From positions 1-45,926 of the forward strand of contig CAMATG010000005.1 in assembly GCA_945860645.1 (NCBI GenBank): a stretch of DNA of 45,926 nucleotides. The letters run 5' to 3'. The DNA comes from Candidatus Sulfopaludibacter sp. SbA3. Lineage in GTDB: Bacteria; Acidobacteriota; Terriglobia; Bryobacterales; Bryobacteraceae. The notes beneath the pieces are model-generated. The model searched no databases, was not told where the DNA came from, and saw only the letters and a program-made list of their open reading frames with translations. The first letter of the stretch is position 1; the number at the start of each line of letters is the position of its first letter. A program made the position numbers and the translations under genes. Of this stretch, positions 18,187-28,040 are shown in pieces.

Positions 18187-19062
18187 TTGAGCGAAGCAGC
18201 GATCATCGACGGGATTGCGGCGCGGCTGCGGAAACTGGGGATTGCCCAGGGCAATGGCGTCATTACCGGAATTGGGGACGATTGCGCTATTTTTCGGCAA
18301 AAAGGCGCGAAGGCGGACCTGATTTTCACGGCCGATATGATGCACGAGGGGATCCACTTTACGTGGGATGCCGACCCGCGCGATGTGGGGCATGTGGCGC
18401 TGACGCGGTCGCTATCGGACTGCGCGGCGATGGGGGCGAGGCCGCTATTTTGCCTGCTTTCGCTGGCGTTTCCGGCGGAGGCGACGCAGTGGGTGGATGG
18501 ATTCCTGGCGGGGTTCACGAAGCTGGCGGGGAAGTACGGGGTGGTGTTGGCGGGCGGGGACCTTTCGCATACCGCGAAGATTTCCTGCGACGTGACGGTG
18601 TGCGGGGAGGTGCCGCGGGGGCGGGCGCTGTTGCGGTCGGCGGCGCGGGCGGGGGAGAGGATCTGCGTGAGCGGATCTTTGGGGAAGGCGGCGCTGGCAC
18701 TGGATACCCGCGGGCGGTTTGTGCCGCAGGCGCGGTTGGAGTTGGGACAACTGTTGCGGGAGCAGGGCGTGCGGTGCGCGATGGATTTAAGCGACGGGCT
18801 GTCGCAGGATTTAACGCGGCTGTGCGTGGCGTCGGGGTGCGGGGCGGAGTTGACGGACGTGCCGATTGCCAGGGGGGCGACGTTGCAGCACGCACTGCAC
18901 GGCGGGGAGGATTACGAGTTGCTGTTCACGTTGCCGAAGGGCAAGGCCTTGCCGGAGAAGTGCCGGGTGATTGGTGAGATTGTTGCCGGTCCGGCGGGCG
19001 CGGTTTTCTATCATGGACAGCGGCTGGAGCCGTTGGGCTGGGACCACTTTCGACCTGTATGA
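18187..19062 (+). CDS. thiL: Thiamine-monophosphate kinase
   Basis: GIGDDCAIFRQ, DMMHEGIHFTWDADPRDVGHVALTRSLSDCAAMGARP, LAGGDLSHTAKISCDVTVCGEV, CAMDLSDGLSQDL, HGGEDYELLFT. Confidence 0.95.
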   Translation: MSEAAIIDGIAARLRKLGIAQGNGVITGIGDDCAIFRQKGAKADLIFTADMMHEGIHFTWDADPRDVGHVALTRSLSDCAAMGARPLFCLLSLAFPAEATQWVDGFLAGFTKLAGKYGVVLAGGDLSHTAKISCDVTVCGEVPRGRALLRSAARAGERICVSGSLGKAALALDTRGRFVPQARLELGQLLREQGVRCAMDLSDGLSQDLTRLCVASGCGAELTDVPIARGATLQHALHGGEDYELLFTLPKGKALPEKCRVIGEIVAGPAGAVFYHGQRLEPLGWDHFRPV

Positions 19063-20036
19063 CACCACATATTGTTCCCGATTTGATTGAGGCGTTCCGG
19101 CGCTCGAAGACGATGTTCGCGGCGCTGGAGTTGGGTGTATTTGAAGCGACGCCGACGACGGCGGCGGCCTTTGCGGCGCGGGCCGGGGCTGATGGGCGGG
19201 CGGTGGAGTTACTGCTGGATGCGTGTGTGGCGCTGGGGCTGTTGACGAAGGCCGATGGCGTTTATGGGAACACGGAGGAGGCGGAGCGGTATTTGAAACG
19301 CGACAGCCCGGACACGCTGGCGGGGTATACGTTGTATTCGTCGAATGTCCTATGGAAGCTGTGGGATCATCTGCCGGACGCGGTGCGGGAGGGGACGCAC
19401 CGGTGGCCGCAGGCGTTTGGGATGCAGGGTCCGATCTTCAGCCATTTTTTTAAGACCGATGAGGCGATGCGCACGTTTTTGACGGGGCTGCATGGGTTTG
19501 GCATGCTGAGTTCACCGCAGGCGATTGCGGCGCACGACCTGAGCGGAGTGCGGCATTTTGTGGACCTGGGTGGCGGCACGGGGCATTTGGCGCTCGCGTT
19601 TCTGGACCGGTATCCGGGGGCGAGGGCCACGGTGTTCGACCTGCCGCAGGTGGTGCCGTTGACGCGGGAGATCACGGGCGGGCGGGTGGCCACGATGGCG
19701 GGGGACTTCTTTGCGGACACGCTGCCGGAGGCCGATTGCTACGCGGTGGCGCGGATTCTGCACGACTGGTCGGAGCCGAAGATCCACGCGCTGCTGGCCA
19801 AGATCTACGCGGCGCTGCCCGAGGGTGGGCTGCTGCTGATCTGCGAGATGCTGGTGAACGAAGCGCGGACGGGGCCGACGCGGGCGTTGATGCAATCGTT
19901 GAATATGCTGACGTGCACGGAGGGGCAGGAGCGCACGGCGGCGGAGTACGACGCGCTGTGCAAAGCCGCGGGTTTCCGGGAGACGCGCGCCGTTGTGACG
20001 GGAGCGCCCGTCGATGCCGTGCTTGCCGTAAAATAA
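19059..20036 (+). CDS. Class I SAM-dependent methyltransferase (O-methyltransferase family 2 type)
   Basis: HFVDLGGGTGHLALAFLDRYPGARATVFDLPQVVP, ARILHDWSEPKIHALLAKIYAALPEGGLLLICEMLV. Confidence 0.92.
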   Translation: MTPHIVPDLIEAFRRSKTMFAALELGVFEATPTTAAAFAARAGADGRAVELLLDACVALGLLTKADGVYGNTEEAERYLKRDSPDTLAGYTLYSSNVLWKLWDHLPDAVREGTHRWPQAFGMQGPIFSHFFKTDEAMRTFLTGLHGFGMLSSPQAIAAHDLSGVRHFVDLGGGTGHLALAFLDRYPGARATVFDLPQVVPLTREITGGRVATMAGDFFADTLPEADCYAVARILHDWSEPKIHALLAKIYAALPEGGLLLICEMLVNEARTGPTRALMQSLNMLTCTEGQERTAAEYDALCKAAGFRETRAVVTGAPVDAVLAVK

Positions 20037-20048
20037 CCGAGGAACTTC

Positions 20049-20960
20049 ATGTCAGTCACTATCGAAAAACAGGAATGGAAGGGCTGGCCGAACTGCTGGC
20101 GCCTGGCCAATGGAACGGTTGAGCTGATCGTCACGCAGGACATTGGGCCGCGCGTGATGCGGTACGGTTTTTCGGGCGAACAGAACCTGTTCAAGGAGTT
20201 CACCGACGAGCTGGGGAAGTCCGGCGAACCGACCTGGGTGCTGCGCGGCGGGCACCGGCTTTGGAAAGGCCCGGAGGACCGGTATGCGACGTATGCGCTG
20301 GACAACTCGCCGATTGAAATTGCGACGTCGGAAGATACGCTGACCGCGACGCAGATGGTGGAGCCGGAGACGGGGCTGCAGAAGCAGATTGAGCTGCAAT
20401 TGGCGGAGAGTGGCACCGAAGTCACGGTGAAGCACACGATCTGGAACCGGGGGCTGTTGCCTGTGGAGATCGCTGCGTGGACGCCGACGGTTATGGCGCC
20501 AACGGGACTGGGCGTGACCGGATTTCCGCCGCGCGGGACGCATCCGGAAGATCTGCCGCCGACGAATCCGCTGATCATGTGGGCGTTTACGGACCTGACC
20601 GACCGGCGCTGGAAGTTCACTAAGAAGTACCTGACGCTGCAGCAGGAGACCGACAATCGCAGCCCGCAGAAGCTGGGGCATTGGAACGCGCATACGTTTG
20701 GGGCTTATTTCCTGAACGGGGATGTGTTTTTGAAGGAGTATTTTCCGACGCCGGGGATGCAGCATCCGGAGTTTGGCGCATCGTTTGAGATCTTCACGAA
20801 CCAGGACTTCCTGGAGCTGGAAACGATGGGGCCGTTCACCAAGTTGGCCAAGGACGAGTGCCTGACGCACATCGAATATTGGAGCTTGCACAAGGCCACG
20901 TTGGAAGCGGTGACGGATGACGCGTTGGACGCGGCGTTGCTGCCGTTGTTGAAGAAATGA
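20049..20960 (+). CDS. Hypothetical protein, probable galactose-mutarotase-like beta-sandwich (DUF4380-like)
   Basis: NCWRLANGTVELIVTQDIGPRVMRYGFSGEQNLFKE...; family assigned from memory of pattern only. Confidence 0.65.
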   Translation: MSVTIEKQEWKGWPNCWRLANGTVELIVTQDIGPRVMRYGFSGEQNLFKEFTDELGKSGEPTWVLRGGHRLWKGPEDRYATYALDNSPIEIATSEDTLTATQMVEPETGLQKQIELQLAESGTEVTVKHTIWNRGLLPVEIAAWTPTVMAPTGLGVTGFPPRGTHPEDLPPTNPLIMWAFTDLTDRRWKFTKKYLTLQQETDNRSPQKLGHWNAHTFGAYFLNGDVFLKEYFPTPGMQHPEFGASFEIFTNQDFLELETMGPFTKLAKDECLTHIEYWSLHKATLEAVTDDALDAALLPLLKK

Positions 20961-22318
20961 CGCGGCGGCATTTTCTCGGGGCCGCGGCTGGCGCGGCGGC
21001 TCCGGCGAAACCGCAGGACCTGATCATCGTGCTGTGCGACGACCTGGGGTATGGTGACCTGGGCTGCTTCGGCCATCCGACGATCAGGACGCCGAACCTG
21101 GATGCGTTTGCTCGGCAGGGGATGAAGTTTACCGATGCCTACGCGGCGGCGCCCGTGTGCAGCCCGTCGCGGTGCGGGATGCTTTCCGGCCGCACGCCGT
21201 ACCGGTTGGGCGTTTATGACTGGATTCCGCCGGGGTCCGACATGCACCTGCGGCGGGACGAGGTGAGCTTTGCCCGCATGCTGCGGGACCAGGGCTATGC
21301 GACTTGCCATTCCGGGAAGTGGCACGCAAATGGGAAGTTCAATTCGCCGGAGCAGCCGCAGCCGGGCGACCACGGTTTCGACCACTGGTTTAGCACACAG
21401 AACAACGCGGGGCCATCGCACGAGAATCCGAACAACTTTGTCCGGAATGGGCAGAAGGTTGGCCCCTTGCAGGGCTATTCCAGCCAGGTGGTGGTGGACG
21501 AGGCCCTGGCGTGGATGAAGACGGTGCCGAAACAGAAACCGATCAACCTGTTCCTGTGCTTCCATTCGCCGCACGAGCCAGTTGCGACCAGCCCCGCGTT
21601 TGTGGATCGCTATCCAAGCGCGAAGAAGGCCGGCGAGGCGCTGTACTATGGCAACGTCACGGAGCTGGACTATCATTTTGGGCGGTTTCTGGAGGGGTTG
21701 GAGGCGGCCGGCCGTGGCGATGCGCTGGTGATTTTCACGAGTGACAATGGGCCGGAGACGCTGTTACGGTATCCGGGAAGTTGGCGGAGCCATGGGTCGG
21801 CCGCGCCGCTGCGGAGTATGAAGCTGAGCCTGTACGAAGGCGGCTACCGGGTGCCGGCGATGGTGCGCTGGCCGGGTCATATCAAGCCTGGCACGCAGAC
21901 GAGCGAACCGATCTGCGGCGTGGATTTTCTGCCGACGTTTGCACAGATCGCGCACGCGCCGCTGCCCGCGAAACCGATGGACGGCACAAGCATTTTGTCC
22001 GCGTTCCAAGGCAAAAAGGTGAACCGGGAAAAGCCGCTGCACTGGCACTACTTCAACGCGTTGGACGCGCCGCGCGCAACGTTGCGCGACGGCGATTGGA
22101 AGGTGACCGGCGCCTGGAATAAGGACGCGCCGAAGCCTTCGGTCTCCGGTTTCAAGCTGGAGCAATTGGCGGAGTTCAGGGCCCGGCCGCTGGAGGTTTT
22201 CGAACTCTTCAACCTCCGGACGGACAAAGCCGAAACCACGGACCTGGCCGCCAAACAACCCAAGCGTCTGGCCGCGATGCGCGAGAAACTGATCCAAGCC
22301 CACAAGGACGTATGTTAG
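20957..22318 (+). CDS. Type I sulfatase (formylglycine-dependent), Tat signal
   Basis: RRHFLGAAAGAAA; IIVLCDDLGYGDLGCFG; CSPSRCGMLSGRTPYR; HSGKWHANG; FTSDNGPET. Confidence 0.95.
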   Translation: MTRRHFLGAAAGAAAPAKPQDLIIVLCDDLGYGDLGCFGHPTIRTPNLDAFARQGMKFTDAYAAAPVCSPSRCGMLSGRTPYRLGVYDWIPPGSDMHLRRDEVSFARMLRDQGYATCHSGKWHANGKFNSPEQPQPGDHGFDHWFSTQNNAGPSHENPNNFVRNGQKVGPLQGYSSQVVVDEALAWMKTVPKQKPINLFLCFHSPHEPVATSPAFVDRYPSAKKAGEALYYGNVTELDYHFGRFLEGLEAAGRGDALVIFTSDNGPETLLRYPGSWRSHGSAAPLRSMKLSLYEGGYRVPAMVRWPGHIKPGTQTSEPICGVDFLPTFAQIAHAPLPAKPMDGTSILSAFQGKKVNREKPLHWHYFNALDAPRATLRDGDWKVTGAWNKDAPKPSVSGFKLEQLAEFRARPLEVFELFNLRTDKAETTDLAAKQPKRLAAMREKLIQAHKDVC

Positions 22319-23700
22319 ACCGCCGCCAATTTCTATTCAGCTCCGTTGCTGCCTTTGCGCAACCGAAACGCCGCCCGAACGTGTTGTTCATTGCCACCGA
22401 CGATATGAACAATGCCCTGGGTTGCTACGGCCACCCAGTGGTGAAGACACCGAACCTGGACCGCCTCGCCGCACGCGGGGTTCGTTTCGACAGGGCGTAC
22501 TGCCAGTTCGCGTTTTGCAGTCCATCGCGGTCGTCGGTGATGACCGGCCTGGGGCCGGATACGACCAAGGTCTACAATCTGCAGAAGCATTTTCGGGAAG
22601 CCGTGCCGAACGTGGTTACGATCTCGCAGGCATTTCAGAAGAATGGCTACTTCGCGGCACGTGTTGGGAAGATCTACCATTACGGCAACCCAGGCGACAT
22701 TGGGACGAACGGGCTGGATGACGCGCCGAGCTGGAATCATCGGGTGAACCCGAAGGGGATCGACAAGGCGGAAGAACCGAAGCTGACCAACCATACGCCA
22801 GAGCGGAAGAACCCGGGTTCCGCATTGGCCTTCTATGCCAGCCCGGCGCGGGACGAAGAGCACACCGACGGGATGGTGGCCGCTGAGACGATCAAGCTGT
22901 TGGAGCAGAACAAAGACAAGCCGTTCTTCCTGGCCGCCGGGTTCTTCCGGCCGCACTGCCCGTTCATTGCGCCAAAGAAGTACTTCGACATGTACCCGGC
23001 GGAGAAGATGGAACCGGTGCCGCTGGGGGCGTCGGAGATGGACATTGCCCCGCCGTGGGCGTACTGGACGACGCCGGGCAACTGGAACATGACGCGCCGC
23101 CAGACGCAGGAAGTGCTGCAGGCTTACTACGCATCTATCTCGTTTGTGGACGCCAACGTAGGGAAGTTGCTGGACGCGCTGGACCGGCTGCGGCTGACGG
23201 AGAACACGATCGTCGTCTTTTGGTCCGACCACGGATACGGCAACGGCGAACACGGCCAGTGGATGAAGCAGACGGTGTTTGAAGCGGCCACGCGGATGCC
23301 GCTGATCTTTGCCGCGCCGATGGCCAAGGCGCGGGGGAAGGGTTGCCCGCGCACGGTGGAGTTATTGGATCTGTACCCGACGCTGGCCGACCTTTGCGGG
23401 TTGAAAGACGTGCCAGGGAACCTGCACGGCAAGAGTCTGCGCCCGCTGCTGGATAACCCGGGGGCGAAGTGGGACCGTCCGGCTGTTAGCCAGGTGAGCC
23501 GGGCGCAAAAGCGTATGGGCTACACAATTCGCACAGAGCGGCATCGCTACACCGACTGGGGCGAAGCCGAGGAGCTGTACGATTACAAGACCGATCCCAA
23601 AGAGATCCGGAATCTGGCGAAGGATCCCAAGCACGCCAAGCTGAAGGCGGAACTAAAGGCCCGCCTGACCGCTATTACGACGTCCAGGGGACGGGCCTGA
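22312..23700 (+). CDS. Type I sulfatase, iduronate-2-sulfatase-like
   Basis: RRQFLF; NVLFIATDDMNNALGCYG; CSPSRSSVMTGLGPDTTKVYN; FFLAAGFFRPHCPFIAPKKYFDMYP; FWSDHGYGNGEHGQWMKQT. Confidence 0.95.
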   Translation: MLDRRQFLFSSVAAFAQPKRRPNVLFIATDDMNNALGCYGHPVVKTPNLDRLAARGVRFDRAYCQFAFCSPSRSSVMTGLGPDTTKVYNLQKHFREAVPNVVTISQAFQKNGYFAARVGKIYHYGNPGDIGTNGLDDAPSWNHRVNPKGIDKAEEPKLTNHTPERKNPGSALAFYASPARDEEHTDGMVAAETIKLLEQNKDKPFFLAAGFFRPHCPFIAPKKYFDMYPAEKMEPVPLGASEMDIAPPWAYWTTPGNWNMTRRQTQEVLQAYYASISFVDANVGKLLDALDRLRLTENTIVVFWSDHGYGNGEHGQWMKQTVFEAATRMPLIFAAPMAKARGKGCPRTVELLDLYPTLADLCGLKDVPGNLHGKSLRPLLDNPGAKWDRPAVSQVSRAQKRMGYTIRTERHRYTDWGEAEELYDYKTDPKEIRNLAKDPKHAKLKAELKARLTAITTSRGRA

Positions 23701-23701
23701 T

Positions 23702-25039
23702 ATGAACCGTCGCCAATTTCTTTCCGTCCTCGCGGCGGCGCCGCTGGTAGCCGCGGCATCCAAGCCGAATATCGTGCTGATCGTTGGGGACGACCTGGGG
23801 TATGCGGATCTTGGCTCCTACGGCGGCAAGGAGATTCCGACGCCTCACCTGGATTCGATTGCGCGGAATGGCGTGCGGTTCACGGATGGCTACGTGAGTT
23901 GCCCGTATTGCAGCCCGACGCGGGCCGGACTGATGACGGGCCGCTACCAGACGCACTTTGGCCATGAGTTTAATCCTGGCCCGGCCGAGCAGGCGGTTGA
24001 GAACTTTGGTTTACCGCTGACCGAGACGGCGATGCCGAAGCGGCTGAAGGACCTGGGCTACAAGACGGGGATGTTCGGGAAGTGGCACTTGGGCTACAAG
24101 CCCGCCTACCATCCGCAGCAGCGCGGTTTTGACGAGTATTTCGGTTTCCTGGGCGGCGCGCACAGCTACATTGACGCCGAGGCTGACCCGGCAAATCCCA
24201 TATTCCGCGGGACCGCGAAGGTGCCGCGGGTGGACTATACGACCGACCAGTTTGCCGCCGAGGCGGCCGGATTTATAGAGCGCAACAAGGCGAAGCCGTT
24301 CTTTGTGTACCTGCCCTTTAACGCTGTACATGCTCCGTTGCAGGCACTGCAGAAGTACGAAGACCGCTTTGCGGGGAAGATCGCCGACCCGCGCCGGAAG
24401 ACATTCGCCGCCATGCTATCGGCGATGGATGACGGAGTGGGGCTGATCCTGAAGACATTGGAAAAGCACAAGCTGACTGGAAATACTCTGCTGGTCTTTC
24501 ACAGTGACAACGGCGGGCCCACCGCTGGCAATACGTCAAAAAATGACCCCTTGCGCGGATTCAAGGCGCAGGTTTACGAGGGCGGAATTCGCGTGCCGTT
24601 TCTCATGCAATGGCCCGGGCGGATTCCGAAGGGGACGGTCTATGGGAATCCTGTGATTGCGTTGGATCTGTTGCCGACGTTCGTGGCGGCTGCCGCCGGC
24701 GCGCCAGCGGTGGACTGGAATCTGGATGGAGTGAACCTGCTGCCGTTTTTGAGCGGGAAGGACAAGGGTGTGCCGCATAGCCAGCTCTATTGGCGTTTTG
24801 GGCAGCAATGGGCCATGCGGGATGGCGACTGGAAGCTGCTCTCGATGGGCGGGGCTCCGGCGCTTTATCACCTGAAGACGGACATCGGGGAGACGAGGGA
24901 TCTATCCCACACCGAGTCGGCGCGGACGGAGAAGATGGGGGCGGCGTGGGAGGACTGGAACAAGCGTAATTTGCCCGCGCTTTGGACGCCGCGACAGAAT
25001 CCGGCGCAGAAGAAGAAAAAAAAGCGGCGACCGGCGTAG
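23702..25039 (+). CDS. Type I sulfatase, Tat signal
   Basis: RRQFLSVLAAAPLVAAAS; IVLIVGDDLGYADLGSYG; CSPTRAGLMTGRYQTHFG; FGKWHLG; FHSDNGGP. Confidence 0.95.
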   Translation: MNRRQFLSVLAAAPLVAAASKPNIVLIVGDDLGYADLGSYGGKEIPTPHLDSIARNGVRFTDGYVSCPYCSPTRAGLMTGRYQTHFGHEFNPGPAEQAVENFGLPLTETAMPKRLKDLGYKTGMFGKWHLGYKPAYHPQQRGFDEYFGFLGGAHSYIDAEADPANPIFRGTAKVPRVDYTTDQFAAEAAGFIERNKAKPFFVYLPFNAVHAPLQALQKYEDRFAGKIADPRRKTFAAMLSAMDDGVGLILKTLEKHKLTGNTLLVFHSDNGGPTAGNTSKNDPLRGFKAQVYEGGIRVPFLMQWPGRIPKGTVYGNPVIALDLLPTFVAAAAGAPAVDWNLDGVNLLPFLSGKDKGVPHSQLYWRFGQQWAMRDGDWKLLSMGGAPALYHLKTDIGETRDLSHTESARTEKMGAAWEDWNKRNLPALWTPRQNPAQKKKKKRRPA

Positions 25040-25051
25040 GCCGCTCGCCGC
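25016..25051 (-). terminator. Rho-independent terminator for the minus-strand DUF2934-like gene, overlapping the 3' end of the opposing sulfatase CDS
   Basis: Minus strand: GCGGCGA-gcggcctacgccgg-TCGCCGC followed by an 8-T run. Confidence 0.75.
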
Positions 25052-25080
25052 AGCGCACGTTCCGTACGGGTTCCCGGCGA

Positions 25081-25296
25081 TTACCCATGCAGGCGCAGGT
25101 AGCGCAATTCACGTTCGGCCAGGAACCAATCCACTTCCGGTGAGCCGATCGGGCAACCGCGCACGCGCCAAAAGTGATTGGCGAGAGCTGCGACGGCTTC
25201 CTTCGCCAAACGGGGCGATTCCTGCGCATGGGCGGCATAGCTTCGTTGATGAATCACGGTGGCGTTTTCCAAATGTTGATAGGATGCAGCGGACAT
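25081..25296 (-). CDS. Small DUF2934-like protein
   Basis: AKEAVAALANHFWRVRGCPIGSPEVDWFLAERELR matches the DUF2934 layout. Confidence 0.75.
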   Translation of the reverse strand: MSAASYQHLENATVIHQRSYAAHAQESPRLAKEAVAALANHFWRVRGCPIGSPEVDWFLAERELRYLRLHG

Positions 25297-25455
25297 TCAT
25301 GGTCTCCTTCTCCTGCTCTCTAATGCACGGAGAGGGCCACTCCGCTACTCGGGGGTTTTGGGGCCCGCGGACTGACCATTGGAGACCACTTGACCGCATC
25401 GTGTCGCCGGTGAGCCCGCGAATAACAGGCAGGCCGGAATGGGCCTTCACCTGCA

Positions 25456-27030
25456 ATGAATCCGGTTGTGATGAAAGCAACCTTCGCGGGCGGCGGCATC
25501 GGCTCCATGGCCGGGGCCGCGTTTTTGATTCGGGACGGCGGGATGGCTGGCGCGCAAATCCAGATACTGGAAGCGGCCCCGGTGCTGGGCGGGAGCCTGG
25601 ACGGCGCGGGCGATGCGGCGCGCGGCTATTCGCTCCGCGGCGGACGCATGTTGACCACCGACAACTACGAATGCACATGGGACCTCTTCAAGACCATCCC
25701 ATCGCTCCACAACGCGGGGCAGACGGTGTATGAGGAGACGCTGGCGTTCAACGAACAGCACGTTGCGCACTCGATGGCGCGGCTGGTGAACCGGCACCGC
25801 GCCAAGCTGCCGGTGGCTTCGATGGGCTTTTCCATGCACGACCGCGTGGAGTTGTTGAAGCTGACGCAGGCGAGCGAAGCAGACCTTGGCGCAAGCCGGA
25901 TTACCGACTGTCTGTCGCCGGGCTTTTTTGAGACGCCGTTCTGGTTCATGTGGTCGACGACGTTTGCCTTCCAGCCGTGGCATAGCGCAGTGGAATTTAA
26001 GCGCTATTTGTTGCGGTTTATGCTTGAATTCTCACGCATTGAGACGCTGGCCGGGGTGAAGCGGACCATCTACAACCAGTACGATTCGCTGGTGGCGCCG
26101 CTGCAGGCGTGGCTAGTTTCGCAGGGGGTGCGGATTGTCACCGATTGCGTGGTGACCGATCTGGCGCACACGGGCGGGGCGGGCGAGTTCCGAGTGACGG
26201 GGATTCATTGCCGGCGGCAGGGGACGAATGAGGTGATCGACGTCGAGGACGGGGATCTGGTGTTCTTGCAGAACGGTTCGATGACGGACGCATCGAGTGT
26301 TGGCTCGATGACGGCGCCACCCCCGCAGCGGACGAAGGCGGATTGCAATAGCTGGTCGGTGTGGGAGCGGCTGGCAGCGGGGCGGCCGGAGTTCGGGCAG
26401 CCGGCGGTGTTTAATAGCTGCATTGCGCAGTCGTACTGGGAGTCGTTCACGGTGACGCTGTTGGACACTTCGTTTTTCGACCAGATGATCGAGTTCAGCG
26501 GAAATCAGCCGGGGACGGGTGGGCTGGTGACGTTCAAAGATTCCAACTGGATGATGTCGATCGTGATCGCCGCGCAGCCGCACTTCCGGAACCAGCCGGC
26601 GGATGTGCAGGTGTTCTGGGGGTACGCACTGTTCCCGGATCGCATTGGGAACTATGTGGCGAAGCCCATGGCTGATTGCAACGGGGAAGAGATTCTGCGC
26701 GAGCTGTGCGGGCACCTGCGGTTCAACCTGGAGACCGTGGCCCGGGCCAATTGCATTCCTTGCCGGATGCCGTACTTGACGAGTATGTTCATGCCGCGGA
26801 TCGCGGGAGACAGGCCGCTGCCGGTGCCGGCGGGGTCGCGAAATTTCGGGTTTATCAGCCAGTTTGTGGAGATCCCGGACGATGTTGTTTTCACGGTGGA
26901 ATACTCCGTGCGTGCGGCGCAGATGGCGGTGTATCAACTGCTGGGGATCACACGCGCGGTGCCGCCGGTGTCGCAACACGCGCAAACGTTGCACGCGCAA
27001 TTTGACGCGTTGGTCAAATCCTTTCAATAA
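25456..27030 (+). CDS. Oleate hydratase (MCRA family)
   Basis: FAGGGIGSMAGAAFLIRDGG, ILEAAPVLGGSLDG, SLRGGRMLTTDNYECTWDLFKTIPSL, FWFMWSTTFAFQPWHSAVEFKRYLLRFM, FISQFVEIPDDVVFTVEYSVRAAQMAVYQLLGI. Confidence 0.95.
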   Translation: MNPVVMKATFAGGGIGSMAGAAFLIRDGGMAGAQIQILEAAPVLGGSLDGAGDAARGYSLRGGRMLTTDNYECTWDLFKTIPSLHNAGQTVYEETLAFNEQHVAHSMARLVNRHRAKLPVASMGFSMHDRVELLKLTQASEADLGASRITDCLSPGFFETPFWFMWSTTFAFQPWHSAVEFKRYLLRFMLEFSRIETLAGVKRTIYNQYDSLVAPLQAWLVSQGVRIVTDCVVTDLAHTGGAGEFRVTGIHCRRQGTNEVIDVEDGDLVFLQNGSMTDASSVGSMTAPPPQRTKADCNSWSVWERLAAGRPEFGQPAVFNSCIAQSYWESFTVTLLDTSFFDQMIEFSGNQPGTGGLVTFKDSNWMMSIVIAAQPHFRNQPADVQVFWGYALFPDRIGNYVAKPMADCNGEEILRELCGHLRFNLETVARANCIPCRMPYLTSMFMPRIAGDRPLPVPAGSRNFGFISQFVEIPDDVVFTVEYSVRAAQMAVYQLLGITRAVPPVSQHAQTLHAQFDALVKSFQ

Positions 27031-27039
27031 ACGGAGAAC

Positions 27040-28038
27040 ATGATGACTATCCTGACAAGCCGGGAGATCCGGTTGGCCTCCCGCCCTGAGGGCGTGCCGG
27101 TGGCCGCGAACTTTACGATGGCTCGTATGGAGTTGCCGCCTTTGGAAGAGCACCAGGTGCTGGTGCGAAACACCTTCATTTCCGTAGACCCGTACATGCG
27201 CGGGCGGATGAAGGAGGGCGCCTCGTACGTGCCGCCGTTCGTGATTGGAGAGGCGATGGAGGGCGGGGCCGTGGGATCGGTGGTGGAAAGCCGGTCGGCG
27301 CTGTTCGCCGCCGGGGACGCTGTGACTTCGCGATTCGGATGGCGGGAGGCGTTCGTTGCCGGGCCGAAGGAATTGCACAAGGTGGCGGAGCCGACCTCGG
27401 TGTATTTGGGCGCGCTGGGCATGACGGGGATGACGGCGTGGGCGGGGCTGAACCTGGTGGATGTGAAGGCTGGGGATGTTATCTATATCTCCGGCGCGGC
27501 GGGCGCGGTGGGCAGTATGGCGGGGCAGTTGGCGAAGCTGCGGGGCTGCCGGGTGATTGGGTCCGCGGGGAGTGATGAGAAGGTGAAGTTCTTGCTGGAG
27601 GAGTGCGGGTTCGACGCCGCATTCAACTACCGGAGCGGGCCGTTGCTGCACCAGATTCAACTGGCGGCGCCGGAGGGGATTGATGTCTATTTCGACAACG
27701 TCGGAGGCGGGTCGCTGGAGGCGGCGCTGGACGCTCTGCGGGTGCATGGGCGGATTATTGCCTGTGGCGGGATCTCCAGTTACAACAATGAAGGGCCGCC
27801 GCAGGGGCCGTATAACCTGTTCAACGTGACGACGAAGCGGCTGACGATGAAGGGGCTGATCGTGGGGGATTCGATTGGCAGGTTGGGAGAGTTTGAGCGG
27901 GAGGTGGGCGGGTATCTGCGCGCGGGGAAGATCAAGGCGCGCGAAACGGTAGCCGAGGGAATTGAGCAGGCGGTGCCGGCGTTCATCGGGCTGTTTGAAG
28001 GCGGGAACGTGGGCAAGATGGTGGTGCGCGTCTCGTAG
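27040..28038 (+). CDS. NADP-dependent zinc-independent medium-chain oxidoreductase (prostaglandin reductase/CurA-like)
   Basis: VLVRNTFISVDPYMRGRMKEG, VYISGAAGAVGSMAGQLAKLRGCRVIGSAGSDEKV, DVYFDNVGGGSLEAALDAL. Confidence 0.94.
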   Translation: MMTILTSREIRLASRPEGVPVAANFTMARMELPPLEEHQVLVRNTFISVDPYMRGRMKEGASYVPPFVIGEAMEGGAVGSVVESRSALFAAGDAVTSRFGWREAFVAGPKELHKVAEPTSVYLGALGMTGMTAWAGLNLVDVKAGDVIYISGAAGAVGSMAGQLAKLRGCRVIGSAGSDEKVKFLLEECGFDAAFNYRSGPLLHQIQLAAPEGIDVYFDNVGGGSLEAALDALRVHGRIIACGGISSYNNEGPPQGPYNLFNVTTKRLTMKGLIVGDSIGRLGEFEREVGGYLRAGKIKARETVAEGIEQAVPAFIGLFEGGNVGKMVVRVS

Positions 28039-28040
28039 GG

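Noticed and set aside
26113-27747. 544-aa minus-strand ORF across oleate hydratase and reductase
   Set aside because: Arg/His/Pro-rich antisense artefact crossing two real genes
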